Part shown: piece by piece, positions 43,720 through 55,081 of the stretch | Layout of the letters: every line of letters begins with the position of its first letter | Numbering within the stretch: position 1 is the stretch's first letter | Assembly (NCBI GenBank): GCA_038496445.1 | Contig: JALMLS010000411.1 | Location: 62,001-126,000, forward strand | Direction: 5' to 3' | Source: Trichosphaerium sp. ATCC 40318 | Taxonomy: Eukaryota; Discosea; Flabellinia; Trichosidae | DNA: 64,000 bases | Made by a program: the position numbers and the translations under genes | Notes under the pieces: model-generated | Database searches by the model: none | The model's input: only the letters and a program-made list of their open reading frames with translations | Told to the model about the DNA's origin: nothing

Positions 43720-46700
43720 ATGATTGGTTGTCGTCACATCCTCCTTTATTGCGTCATAGGTATTGCTTTCCTCCAAAGCTGTGCATATGCAGAGGGGAAC
43801 GTATACGATAGTGTACCAACAGTGCGGATATCTGCAACTCGATTCGTAAACGGCGCGTTACGTAATAGTCATAAACGCGCTTTACAAGATGGGTATGTTA
43901 TAAACGAACGTAAATACGCTGTTCACAAGAACTTTTGTGCATCAATTGTGCAATTTATAGCAACTCACACCATTTGACCATCTAACGACTCTAGACGCGA
44001 TTTCACTGTTTATGGCGTGCACCACACTATTACAAACAACCTCAATGTAGAATTTAACTTAAAGCGATTTATTTCAGAACCCGACAGTGCGTTACTACAA
44101 ACAAGAACACTTGGAGTATTTTAACCAAGTATGTAGTACATGTTGATGGAGTTTTAATTGAAAACAATGACATCGACGCACACGCTAGTGTGTACGTTGG
44201 TCATGTATCTACAGATCCAATGAGTATAGTGGTACGTTAATCAAAGCGTATACAGTTTATTTCTGTTTTTTTGCAATATTTCTTTTGGCTTTTGCAACGA
44301 AGATATAGAGGTCTAAGATAATATCAACAATGGTCAATTAGGAATTAAATTTTTTCTCATTCATTTTCGGGCTTTTTTTCTTCAAAAAAGTTTTAATTCA
44401 CGAATAAAAAGTATAAATTTAGTTACAGATTTTTGAATCTTTTTTTGTTTCTGTTCGAAAGAAAAGTTCCGTTTGCACCCAAAAGTTAGACACTTATGTT
44501 TATATGTTATAGGCTATATCTTTAAAAGATGGTAACTTAAGAGGGATGGTACACTGGTCAAGTGGGGAACATACTGCTATCTCCTTTGATGAGACTTTGA
44601 AAATAATTCCTTTAAAGCCACAACCTAGTGATCAAGTTGCTCACCGTGATTGTCGTACTGAAAGTCATAATCATGATCACGCGCATACGGAGTCTGCGAA
44701 CCCAGGTCTTTTTAACGGACGTGATAAACGTGCTGTGGAAGATGCAATAAATGGAATATCAACATGGAATGGGAAAACATATGTTGTTAAAGTTGCTATT
44801 GAGACTACTACAAACTATAGAGACAATTTTATTAGCGACTCAGAGGCAAGAGATTACATGAACTTGGTTATAGGTGTGGTACGAAACAAACAATAGCTTT
44901 TTACGTTGCATGAGTCACATGTTTCAATAGGTAACTGCCATGTTTGAACGCGATTTTTACGCTACTATACGCATTGTAAGGATTGGACTAAATACGCCAG
45001 AGAGCATTTCTCTTGACTCGAGAACCTTGAGGAGTCACTATTTAGCTAATATGACCGACCTTGATTATAACATGGCTATCACGCTTTCTGGAGAAAGAGG
45101 AGGTGGATATGCACTTGACATAGGCATGAGACTTTATCATATGATTTATAGCTGACCTCTGTTGATGGTAGGTGGGTTATGTACAAGTTGGAAGTTCTGC
45201 GAAGCTGCTTTGTCCGCTACGTATGGTTCAGATGAGTGGGATTCCATACATGATCCTTATATTATAGCACATGAGGCACGTGATAAAGATAGAAAAGTAG
45301 AAGTTAACCAAACAATCTTAGTTTGGCCATTTGTTAGGCGCTAAACATACGCATGATTTCCTACCACCTATAGATAACTGTACTGGTGGAATTGTCCCTG
45401 AAGATGCAGGTATGCATAGGGCTTAAATGGATCAATGATGTTTACATTACTTCCTTTAAAGGTGTCTTAATGAGCTACTGTGTTACACAACAAGGCCCAC
45501 TATGGAAATATCCTTGCTGGTCATACTGCAACTTGGTACTCAAAATGGGTGAAGTTGGAAAACATGGCTTCGAGTACTAGTTTTTGTTTTAACATTGTAA
45601 AATATATGCTTATATTTTATCAAAGGAGTGAGCGTATCAATCAAGCAATTCGTCTACATTTAGAAGAATCCGAAACATGTGCAAACCTAGAAATAGTTCC
45701 AGTATGTCCGTGTGTTCTGAAAGATTAAGCTTGTATTACTGACTATTTATTAGACTACTGCTCCAACGACGCTTGCACCTACGATGTGCCTACATCAGAA
45801 CCTGCTGTAGTCCCTACGTCAGCAGTTCCAATCGAACCAACAGCTCCTACTAGCGCAGCACCAACCACCCCTGCAAGCAGCTCGACAGAACCTCCTTCTA
45901 GCTCAACAGAAACCCCTTCCAGCTCAACAGGCGTACCATCTAGTACGACAGTCGCTCCTATTGCCACAACTGTAGCTCCGACTACTAATGTACGTGTTTA
46001 TTCCAAAAAGGAGGTGCCCCAGCTAAAGTTGATGCAATAGCCTGGTGTGAAAACATTGGTATCGCAACAGAGTTCATGTAACTTTCCAGCAGCACCTGCT
46101 TTTTATACAACAGGTCAAATCGGCGGAGGCGAGGCAGCAGACGATTTCACAGTGCCTCCGGGAGAGACATGGACTGTAAAGGGAGTCACACTATCTGGTG
46201 TATTTGGACCTGCAAATTCTGATTCTCAGTTAAAAGATGTCTCATTAAAAGTGTACTCAGACAATAACGGTACAGGTTAACACGCTAGCAACAAAGTACT
46301 AAGTAGATTTACTAGGATTTCCTGGAGAAGTGGTTTGCAATGAACAACCTTCTAGCGTTTCACCTGATAACGGTGACAACGAAGTATCTTTGGTTATACC
46401 AAGTAATAATTGTGGACTCAAAGAAGGTTAGAAAAAGAAGATACTTTGTACCTTTATGCTCAATTACTTACCATCTGGCTAGGATCATACTGGTTATCTG
46501 TTCAGTTAGACTTGGTTTCTGATGGTCAGGAGTTCTATTGGAACGCTAGTAGCACGACCAATGGCAATACATTCAAATGGCAAAGTGCCAATAGTCTGTT
46601 GTGTAAGTCATGGACAGATGGAAACGTTTGCAACAGCTTAACTACATATTCTGATTTATGCTACTCGTTGATTGGTACAGCAACACTACTGTTATGGTTT

Positions 46701-46766
46701 GTTATTAATTCATTACAAAAGGTTTTGAAGCGAACGCTTCATCATTGTCAGCAGGCATCAAAATAG
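43720..46766 (+). CDS. Secreted metzincin (M12B-like) metalloprotease with Ser/Thr/Pro stalk and beta-sandwich domain
   Basis: The ATG at 43720 starts a signal peptide (CRHILLYCVIGIAFLQSCAYA). A prodomain-like part follows (YVGHVSTDPMSI, GMVHWSSGEHTAISFDE, His-rich HNHDHAH). The protease domain has FERDFYATIRIVRIGLNTP, GGLCTSWKFCEAALS, DPYIIAHE joined to FGHLLGAKH (the zinc site HExxHxxxxxH), THDFLPPIDNCTGG and VLMSYC (Met-turn). After a Cys pair comes a stalk (SSSTEPPSSSTETPSSSTG) and a beta-sandwich (CNFPAAPAFYTTGQIGG, DDFTVPPGETWTVKGVTLSG). The join inside the zinc site needs a GC-AG intron (donor after GAG, about 45273), and a second GC-AG intron precedes GGLC. Single-base frame breaks occur near 44065-44125 and 45507. 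Whether the stalk and beta-sandwich are a separate gene is not settled. Confidence 0.7.
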
Positions 46767-46992
46767 GTAATTGATTGTTTTTTTTTTGACTTTAGGTTTT
46801 GGTTTTGTGTCTATTGTTGGTTACTCAGCCTTTGTTTTAGATATGCCTGTACTCAGTCTTATGCTATTCGTGCAATTATTAATGTTTCTTGTGCTGTAAT
46901 CAGTAACTCTGATTTAGTATGTAATAAATGTTTTACTATTTTTATTTTACAGCGGGGATTTTTTTTTGTTAACTTCTCGATTACTTGCTTCT

Positions 46993-48742
46993 TTACCATA
47001 CTAGCATTCTTGTGTATCCCGAAGAGATATGAGCTCTTATTGTTGCATAGAACATAATACTGCAGTAAGTTAATGAACCAAACCCAAGGATATAACAGTT
47101 TGCTACAACAAAAGCAGGCCACTGTAACCATTCCAATCTGACTTTGATTCTTTTATGTTCCATAAGAGAATCAACACAATCTTCTATTGTCTTTTCTACA
47201 CCATGGAATGTAAGCGAATTCTTAACACTCCTAAACAAAGAGTGTCAGCGATGTAATCCTCAGAGAAGTAAACCAGACACAAAATTCAAAAAAAAAAAAG
47301 TATTTTGTTGCATTTCTTGCTTCACAAGTAACACGTGATTCTAATAAAGTTATTTTTAGCTTGCCTCTTAAATTTTGAATTACTTAGCTTCCAATCAAAA
47401 CTCCTACGATGGCAGTATGCTCGTGTTGATCGAAAGTAATCTGTAATCTTTGAAATAACATTTGGAGATACCATTGTAAAACATGCTTGTCCAGGGTACT
47501 TGGCATTAATTGCTTTAGCAATATCTGTTCAACAAAAAAGAATTAGAACCTAAATTACGCTACAATATTACCTGAACTGTGCACAGATTGGTTCGTAACT
47601 AGGTAGCGTCCTTCTACAGGCAAGCAAATTATTTAAACGCCAATTATATTTTTAAGGTTTGCACTTACCAGTTACCTGTGGGACCTCAATCGCTAGTATA
47701 TGAGCTCTAGCAACATCACGTACATCAACAATATTATAATAAACATCAGGCAACATTTGTTCTGTGTGTGTTCTATTGGCAATGCTACAAAAAAAAATAA
47801 GAAAAAATCAGGAAAACAAAACAAGGATATCCCAAAAAAAACCCAAACAGTCACAAACGTTAATCTCTACTGGTACCTTTGTATTATACGTAATGAATAG
47901 GGTAAGTACTTAACATTAGCAAGCACAGGGCCAACAACAAGAGAAGGCAAAAGAGTAATGAGCTTATATCGAGTTTTTTGATTTTTAAAGCTTGAAACAA
48001 CTCTTTCAGCTTCTAGCTCACATGCAGCTAAAGCTCTTGTGAAAACATCATATCGACTATCGTCCTTCGGAAGCCTGTCTTTTTCTGTAAAGATATAGTT
48101 GTATCCTACGCCTATGCGTTTAACACTATCAGCAGTAGACGTTATAATGACCTACGGCTAGTTTTAGTGGTTTGAGTATTGGGCATAGAATGTCACCTTT
48201 TTTATAGATGGAGCGTTTTTACAGGCCATTAGTACGTTTCGCGTTGATAAAACTGAGTTCCTGTTCGAGCGTTAATATTTTTGACGTTTCAGTTTGAAAA
48301 GTGGTGTTTTGTGCTTGATGAGTTATTACTACGTGTTATCATGCGTACTCTACGATTTTAAGCGTATGATCTGCTGTTGAACAAACATCGAACGCTGCGA
48401 GGTGAATAACGTATGTAGAGTGAAGAAAAGCTATTTGGACGTCGTTAGGGGTGAGTTTAGTGATTAGTGGTTTGTACCTATGTCCAAAGTCTCAGGCTGC
48501 AATAGGTCGCCCTCTGGTAACATTTATAAGCGTATGTACTAGTTATATGAGTGTGTACCGCTAAATTCGATTTGATCGCCATAATCGCTTTTAAACTCCT
48601 TCAGGATGGTATAATCCACTACTTTTAGGGATTTCAGGACCACTCTCACCGAATAATTCAATTGTAGCAGTTGCAAAACCAAGTGGCTGCCTACAAAACC
48701 GGAGGCGCCCGTAACGGTTACCAGCACGTCTGCTTTATCCAT
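46993..48742 (-). CDS. Extended SDR, dihydroflavonol-reductase/cinnamoyl-CoA-reductase-like
   Basis: Nine exons (48559-48742, 48478-48513, 48349-48430, 48197-48260, 47910-48151, 47669-47784, 47572-47613, 47335-47524, 46993-47230) total 1,194 nt, 397 residues, with all phases consistent. The Rossmann start VTVTGASGFVGSHLVLQLL binds NAD(P)H. Then GDLLQPETLDI, STYVIHLAAFDV, STRNVLMACKNAPSIKKV, IITSTADS, LITLLPSLVVGPVLA and VDVRDVARAHILAIE, all as in DFR/CCR-type reductases. The catalytic YxxxK appears as YDVFTR, so the usual Lys is not in its place. The C-terminus has a hydrophobic stretch (FVVANCYILGFGSLTYCSI) that may be a membrane segment. Substrate unknown. Confidence 0.83.
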
Positions 48743-48823
48743 CCCTTAAACCAAAAAGTGTAAAAACACTTAACAGCACTAAGCTACACCAAATACACCA
48801 AAACAGCATACCGTCACGACTAG

Positions 48824-51007
48824 ATGTTGTTAGCGATAACAATAGGCGTGATAGTATTATTTTGCTATGTGCTGTACGCTTTCAAACAAGTATCGTTAAA
48901 AGGAGTGCCAGCTGCTACTACGTATCCTATCATAGGATCAGTTATCCCATACGGGTATGATTACAGTATTATTAGCTAAAATAGTTTGTGACACAAGCCA
49001 ACGCGTTCATTATATTATCCTAACCATTCCAAAGGTTAAACCCTGTTGGATTTTTGGAAACGTTTGGAAAAAAGGTACCAGCGCATTCAAACGGCCGTTT
49101 CCCTTACTCTTTATACAGTATAATGGACTCTTTTGTATGGACATTGCTGTAAAGCGTCTTATTGTTCTTACAGATCAGTACGTATCGAACTATTCAATAA
49201 TCTAAGCGATGCAATTAACATGTTTACTAGTGAGCTTGTTAAACAACTAGAGCGTGCTCCAGAAGACCAATTATCACTTGTTGATTCTATTAATGAGCTA
49301 GGATTCGATCGTGTTCTTGGCAAGTACTCATCAACTCATGGAAACTTGATGCATCGTCATATTATGAGAACAGTTAACAAGAATATGAAATTTTATATAG
49401 CACGTTTTTCAAAAAGTTTCTCTGGCATGATATCAACTGATATACCACATGATGGTCCTTTTGAGATTCTACCTGTACTAAGAAAGACAATGACAAAGTC
49501 ATTGTTACAGTCTTTCTTTGATACAATCATATCAGAGTCCTTTGTGAGCGATTATTTAAAATACCAAGACGAATTGGTACTTGATTTTAATTGGTGTTGT
49601 TTTTGTTTAATTGATTGTATCAGGAAGATGTGATTGCCAAGAATCAAGTTTTGCCTTCTTTTATAACAAATAGAATGTTTGATAGCGTTGGAAAGCAGCG
49701 TGAGGTTCTGAAAGCTTTGATTGTTGAGCACTTTGAAGGAAAAGAGTTGGATTCATTGAATTACATGACAATGATGAAAGAATATATTTCTGATAAGGTA
49801 CCAAAGGAAGGATGGGATGTACGTTATGATAATATTATCCACATATTCTCAGTAATGTATATTAGAAAAATCTATCATTAACAAGTGCTGAAGGCTTAAT
49901 TGGGTAGAACTATAGTAGCATTAAAATAGCTTACTTTTTTTGACAGCTTTCTATTTGCTTCGCATAAAAATCCATCAATATGCGCTTCTCAAGTCCTCTT
50001 GATGCTTTTAGATAGCCCGGAGAATTTGTACGAGATTGATTGACCAATAAGCGAATATTATTTATGACATAGTGTAGTGAGAAGGTGAAAAAAGAAGTGG
50101 AAACATTAAATGAAGATGAGTTAGGTTGCAATGATATTACTTCATTTGAGGCTAAAACAAAGTATCTTGGCTGTTGCGTAAAGGAAACATTGAGATTGAC
50201 AGCACATGCCATCGGTGCGTTCTATTTTATACATTTATGGGTACTGACGATGTCGTAGGATCAATCCGTAAAGTGCTACGGTAAGTTTGTCCAAAATTTA
50301 AATATTTGTTCCAACCCAATTCAGGCCATTTAAACTCAAAACATCGAATGGTATTGTAGAGATTCCAGTTGGTCAATCAGTACGCTATTTCTTGCGTTAT
50401 TGTATTTAAATTGTACTAGGTAGTTGCTTCGCATATATTGAGAGGCCTAGACGAGAAGGTTCGATGGACAATAAAAAGAAGTGACTTGTAACTAATTTTG
50501 CCTTGTAGGCTTTTCCGAACCCAAAAGATTTTAGCCCTGACAGATTTTTGATTAAAGAGAACGAATCTAAAGCACGTTGGCCTTTCGGTGGAGGTACACA
50601 ATCACGTTTATTAACATTTGTGGTTGCTAAGAACCTCAGGCACTCATGTTTGCCCTGGTTATAGCTGGGCTATACTCACAGCTAAGATTGTTATTTCTGT
50701 ATGCTTGAAAAAAAGAACGTGGAAAATTAATGGTACGCAAAAGACTACGCTGCCGACCTTTCGCTACGGGAACATCCAACACCTAAAATTTTCAGATAAA
50801 TCTTTAAACCAGATATTCGTATTGGCATTAGCTGCACGTGCTATTTATTTTCTTTCTTTGTCACGTGTACTGCTGTGTTTGTTGTTGCGATCATCATATT
50901 TTTAGACCTAACATGGTTCAGGTAAACTGCCTTCACTTGATTTCCATAGGGCTACTCTTGCCCAACGATCATCGAAAGCTAGTGTACTAGCCTCAAAGCT
51001 AAAATAA
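48824..51007 (+). CDS. Cytochrome P450
   Basis: The ATG at 48824 opens a membrane anchor (LLAITIGVIVLFCYVLYAF) and a Pro-rich hinge region (VPAATTYPIIGSVIPYG). Core motifs: an I-helix region LIGFLFASHKNPSICASQVL, the K-helix YLGCCVKETLRLTAHAI with ExxR, FPNPKDFSPDRFL, and the heme loop FGGGTHVCPGYSWA with the Cys ligand. P450s are ER monooxygenases fed by CPR. The heme loop is closer to the CYP51/CYP7/CYP26 style than to bacterial ones. The exons between 48970 and 49170 and between 50690 and 50930 were not fully resolved; the last exon is taken to end GKLPSLDFHR...ASKLK at TAA 51005-51007. Substrate unknown. Confidence 0.82.
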
Positions 51008-51341
51008 ATAGCGACATCAAGAAAAACTTCAGAGCAGTTTTTTTGGAGATATTGGGTTTAGTAAGAACACGAAAATTCTCGTTTTCGGCTATGTCGGCAG
51101 TTACCTGTTAGAAGCTTCTGGATACCTACTGGCGACCGTGCAGTGTAATATAGTATTGCGTACGTGACAATACGCTATTGTCACTTCTTGCGTTGTGAAT
51201 GGTATAAAGCTCATTCAGTAAACGATCTTATTTGCCTTCGTCATTTTGTGCACTTTTGACGTTTCGTGCCAGGGTTTTTTCGTTTTTTTAAACCAGGGAA
51301 ACTCACATGACTAAGTTAAACAAAACAAAACAGATACGGAA

Positions 51342-53188
51342 ATGAGAACCTCCCAACTCCTGTCAATATTGGCACTAGTTGCCATTGTTCATAGTTTACG
51401 TATGCTTAACATACCTATGCTTCCCTTCATTTAACAACATCACAGAGAATGCGATTTGTGTTTTGAGAGGTACAACAAATGATCCTGGGATACATGGTGT
51501 TGTATTGTTTACAGAAAGAGGTTCGTTTTTGTGTTTTGTATTTGTTGACGCACGCGGTTTTCTGTTTCATTGTTAAGATATTTGTAGAAGATGGAATGAC
51601 TAGTGTTAGCACCTATGTTCGTAATATAACCCAGAATAACGGTGCTACTTTGGGTATGCATGTCCATACGTACGTTGCTTGGATTTTAGATTAAACTAAA
51701 CAAAATTCAGTTATGGTGATATTACTGATAATGTTGGGCTATCCTCTGGCGGTCACTTTGTTGGTACATACCTTCTTTGGGTTTTTGAAGATTATCACGT
51801 GATTTTTTTTATATGACGTTATATTTTTTAGGAAGCGGTGCAGATAATCATGCGTGCCCAAACTCTGATAATAGACATTCGGGAGATATGGTACCACATA
51901 AACTACAATTTTAACAGTGACTTGACATAATACTAAGGGAAATTGGAATGTTGTTAGTGGTAACATCTTCCAACAAAAGACTCTTGATTTACTTCCTCTT
52001 ACTGGACCTCAATCTATAGTTGGTAGGGCTGTCATACTTCACAGCCAGGTACGAAAAAACAACTATTGATTCAAAGCTAACAGGATTAGGTTGATGACTG
52101 TGTTTCTCAACCAACTGGTAACGCTGGCGCTAGACTGGCAGAATGTGTCATAGGAGTACAAAATGCACCGGATAATGACGCTCATCAACGTGAGTTACAG
52201 ACTGTTTAAACTTGCTGAATCTTATTTTTATCAAATAGCAAATGCAGGAAATGCTGACGGAGTATGCGTCCTCCATGGTACAGCTAATACACCTAAAGTT
52301 AATGGATATGTATTCTTCACACAAACAAGTAATGGAGTTGAGGTGATTGCTAGAGTACGTAGTCTATTAGTATAGAAACCATCCTGGATTCTTTCTTACC
52401 CTATTATAGGTTGCAGGTCTTAGAACAAGCCAATTGCGAGGATTCCACATACACGCATATGGCGATGAGTCATCCCTTGATGGAACAGCAACAGGAGGTA
52501 CTTAACAAGTAGAGCTTACTCTAACAATATGTAAGGACACTTCAATCCATTAGGCGTTCCACATCGCGCTCCACCACAGCCTGGCCATGCTGGAGATTTA
52601 GGAAATATTAATTACAAGGATGCATATGGTTACTCATGGTATTATGGTGTATTTGATGGCACCTTCAATATGACAGGAATGGCAAGTATTTTTGGTCGCG
52701 GCATGATTGTTCATGCTGCTCCAGATGATGGGTATGTGATGCTTCATTTGTAAACTTATTCGCTAATTGAGTGTAATTTAAGTTGCTCACAGCCTACTGG
52801 AAACGCTGGTCCTCGGTACTCGCAATGCGTTATAGGATTGAGAAATCCATCAACAGACGTTCTGCAAAAACCGGAATCTTGTTGTCCGCCACAAATTGGC
52901 ACTGATTGCGTCAACTTTACACTACCAACACCCTCACCTGATCCTGATCCAGACACATGTCCTGAACCTAGGCGGCATAGACACAAACATTATTACTATG
53001 ATGACTATTACGACAGTGAGCCAGATTACTATTATGACAGCTATGATGACGAACACTCTTACGACTATCATCCACGCTCTCACCACCACAGACACTCTCG
53101 TAGACCTAGACGTAGACCAAGACCAAGGCACGATGAAGTACTGGACTACGACTACATGTGGGAAGACTACCATTATGGAGACAAATGA
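51342..53188 (+). CDS. Secreted tandem Cu/Zn superoxide dismutase with His/Tyr/Asp-rich tail
   Basis: The ATG at 51342 gives a signal peptide (SQLLSILALVAIVHS). Two Cu/Zn SOD domains follow. The first has ENAICVLRGTTNDPGIHG, LGMHVHTYGD, SSGGHFVG, HSGDMGNW and VILHSQDDC. The second has GVCVLHGTANTPKVNGY, RGFHIHAYGDES, HFNPLGVPHRAPPQPGHAG, DLGNI and GMIVHAAPDD. Both keep the Cu and Zn histidines and Asp, so both should dismutate superoxide to H2O2 outside the cell. The tail is striking: CPEPRRHRHKHYYYDDYYD followed by more Tyr/Asp and then His/Arg runs (PRSHHHRHSRRPRRRPRPR), likely binding metal, heparin-like glycans or cell wall. TGA at 53186-53188. Confidence 0.88.
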
Positions 53189-53467
53189 GTTATTACTTAA
53201 TAAACCATTAAAATCCAACCTTTTAACAGTTATTTGACTTTAAAGCAAATATAAACTGAGTCACGTTTGTACTACATGTTGCCTATTCAAAACACTTGAT
53301 ATTGCTTGAGCACGTGATAAGCCAAGTAAGAATTGTCTTTGTCCAAAGCAATAGCACTAGAAAAATGCAAAGATTGGGCTAGATATGCTTGTCTATAGTG
53401 AAAACCTGTGCAAGTCATCGAATATCAAAAATAGTTATTTAAAATTGTCAAAACGAGTATCGCTTCT

Positions 53468-54236
53468 ATGCTTCAACCTAACAAGTTGGTTGTCCTTGGT
53501 GAAGCTGGGGTAGGTAAATCATCTATTGTATTCCAGTTTGTCTCAAACACGTTCGTTGAGTGTCACGACCCAACAATAGTAGATTCGTACGCTATTTTCT
53601 GAAGTCTAAACCGTTTGTTCGAATTAATAAGCCAAAAACAGACCAAACAACGTAAATCCCACTCAATACGCGTAGATTCCAGAAGCAGGTCTCAGTAGAT
53701 GGCCAAGCAGCATTACTGGATATATTAGATACCACTTTTGTAGAAGAGAAGTCTATCTATTATGGTACAAGCCAGGTAAGCTAGTAATTAACCACAATAC
53801 AACCTCACGTTTAGCACAGTTTATCAGAGAAGGCGAAGCCTTTCTTCTTGTTTATAGTATCGTAGATAGAGCTTCATTTGAGTACATATCTGACGAATAC
53901 AATAACATAAAAAGGTAGGCCTTTGTTTGTGTAACGAGCGAAATGTCTTGATCTCACATGTCTATAAGATTAAAGGATGTTGATTGCTTCTGGCCTGTAG
54001 TTCTAGTTGGGAATAAGTCTGATTTGGCATCAGCAAGAAAAGTTAGTGTTGCAGAAGGACATGAACTAGCAAAAAAGTTTGGTTGTGCATATTTAGAAAC
54101 ATCAGCGAAAACACGTGCCAATATTGATGAGGCAGTGTATCAACTTGTTAGAGAACTTCGAAAGTTCAAAGCTTCACCACAAGTGCCTGGTTCGTATACA
54201 AACCGAGCTAACGACAGACGATGTTCTGTAATGTAG
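53468..54236 (+). CDS. Ras-family small GTPase with degenerate switch II and CaaX box
   Basis: The ATG at 53468 reads [19 protein letters not shown] (P-loop), DPTIVDS (switch I, with the Thr), then after an 89-nt intron [16 protein letters not shown]. The G3 motif, normally DTAGQEE in Ras, is DTTFVEE: the invariant Gly and the catalytic Gln are both missing. G4 is VGNKSDL and G5 ETSAK, both normal. The protein ends RRCSVM, a farnesylation-type CaaX box. It should bind nucleotide and membranes, but GTP hydrolysis and switch II motion are in doubt. An exon/intron misreading at this point is unlikely because flanking residues align without gaps. Neighbours suggest no operon. Confidence 0.85.
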
Positions 54237-55081
54237 TTTTAATAAAATTTCACGGAAAGTTACTGTTTAAAAAAACTTAGGTGCCTCAGAGTAAAAACGG
54301 TAGCGGCACTCATCAGCGTTGAGCAGTTGTAAACCGGACTATAAAAGTAACCTCAGGTGTCACCTACCGTTTTGATTGATACGTCTACATGATCAAACCA
54401 ATCAGTGATACGTAGTTTTTGCAACCCAAACAGTACAGGAGATCTGAGAAGATAAATTCACATTTACTAAAGTCTCGCTAGTGAAGAGTTACATTCATCT
54501 AATGATGGATCCCGCTGTGTTTGATGAAGCCTTTGCTTCACATCGCATTGCCTTAGAATGGGCAAGGTCTCAAGAGTCAATATTCAATTTAAAGATGTTT
54601 TGTTACAATTGGGAGAAAAGAACCCCAAGCAAACTCCTCTGAGTACGTTTCCAAGCAAACTCTGAATACTAAAAGCAGCCTCGCAAATTGACTTACAATT
54701 ACTAGTTCTATGAAGCTTGATACAACCCACAGTCAAAGTTGGAGGATATAAATGTACTTTAGTCAAGAACCTGGCCATGTGACATGATGGTTAACTGTTG
54801 TCTTCCCACCCAATATAACAAAAACCATAATGCACAAGTGATCAAGCTTCCCAAATAAAGAAGTTGCAAGTCTACAACTGTCTAGCATAAAAAACACGTG
54901 GTAATATTAACATGCATGTGACATAAATTGTAGACTAACCACATTACTACATTGTGCTGCATAATATCACCATCTAAAACAGATGGTTATTCTAATGGAA
55001 CAACACACAATAAGATTCTCTGAAAAACACAAATTTCGTAAAATTCGTAATAGTGTACAGATTACCATTAATAGTATCAAA
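54237..55081. other. Intergenic with one short orphan frame
   Basis: A plus-strand frame at 54502-54642 (MMDPAVFDEAFASHRIALEW) might be an exon of an undetected gene or a relic. A CACGTG lies near 54894. Nothing else was recognised. Confidence 0.3.

Noticed and set aside
45779-45967. Minus-strand ORF rich in Val/Gly/Glu
   Set aside because: It is the reverse frame of the Ser/Thr/Pro-rich stalk of the plus-strand metalloprotease.
52896-53237. Alternative frames over the SOD tail (Thr-rich plus, Val-rich minus)
   Set aside because: The SOD frame runs through without a break and the others lack starts and family features; they arise from the repetitive tail codons.
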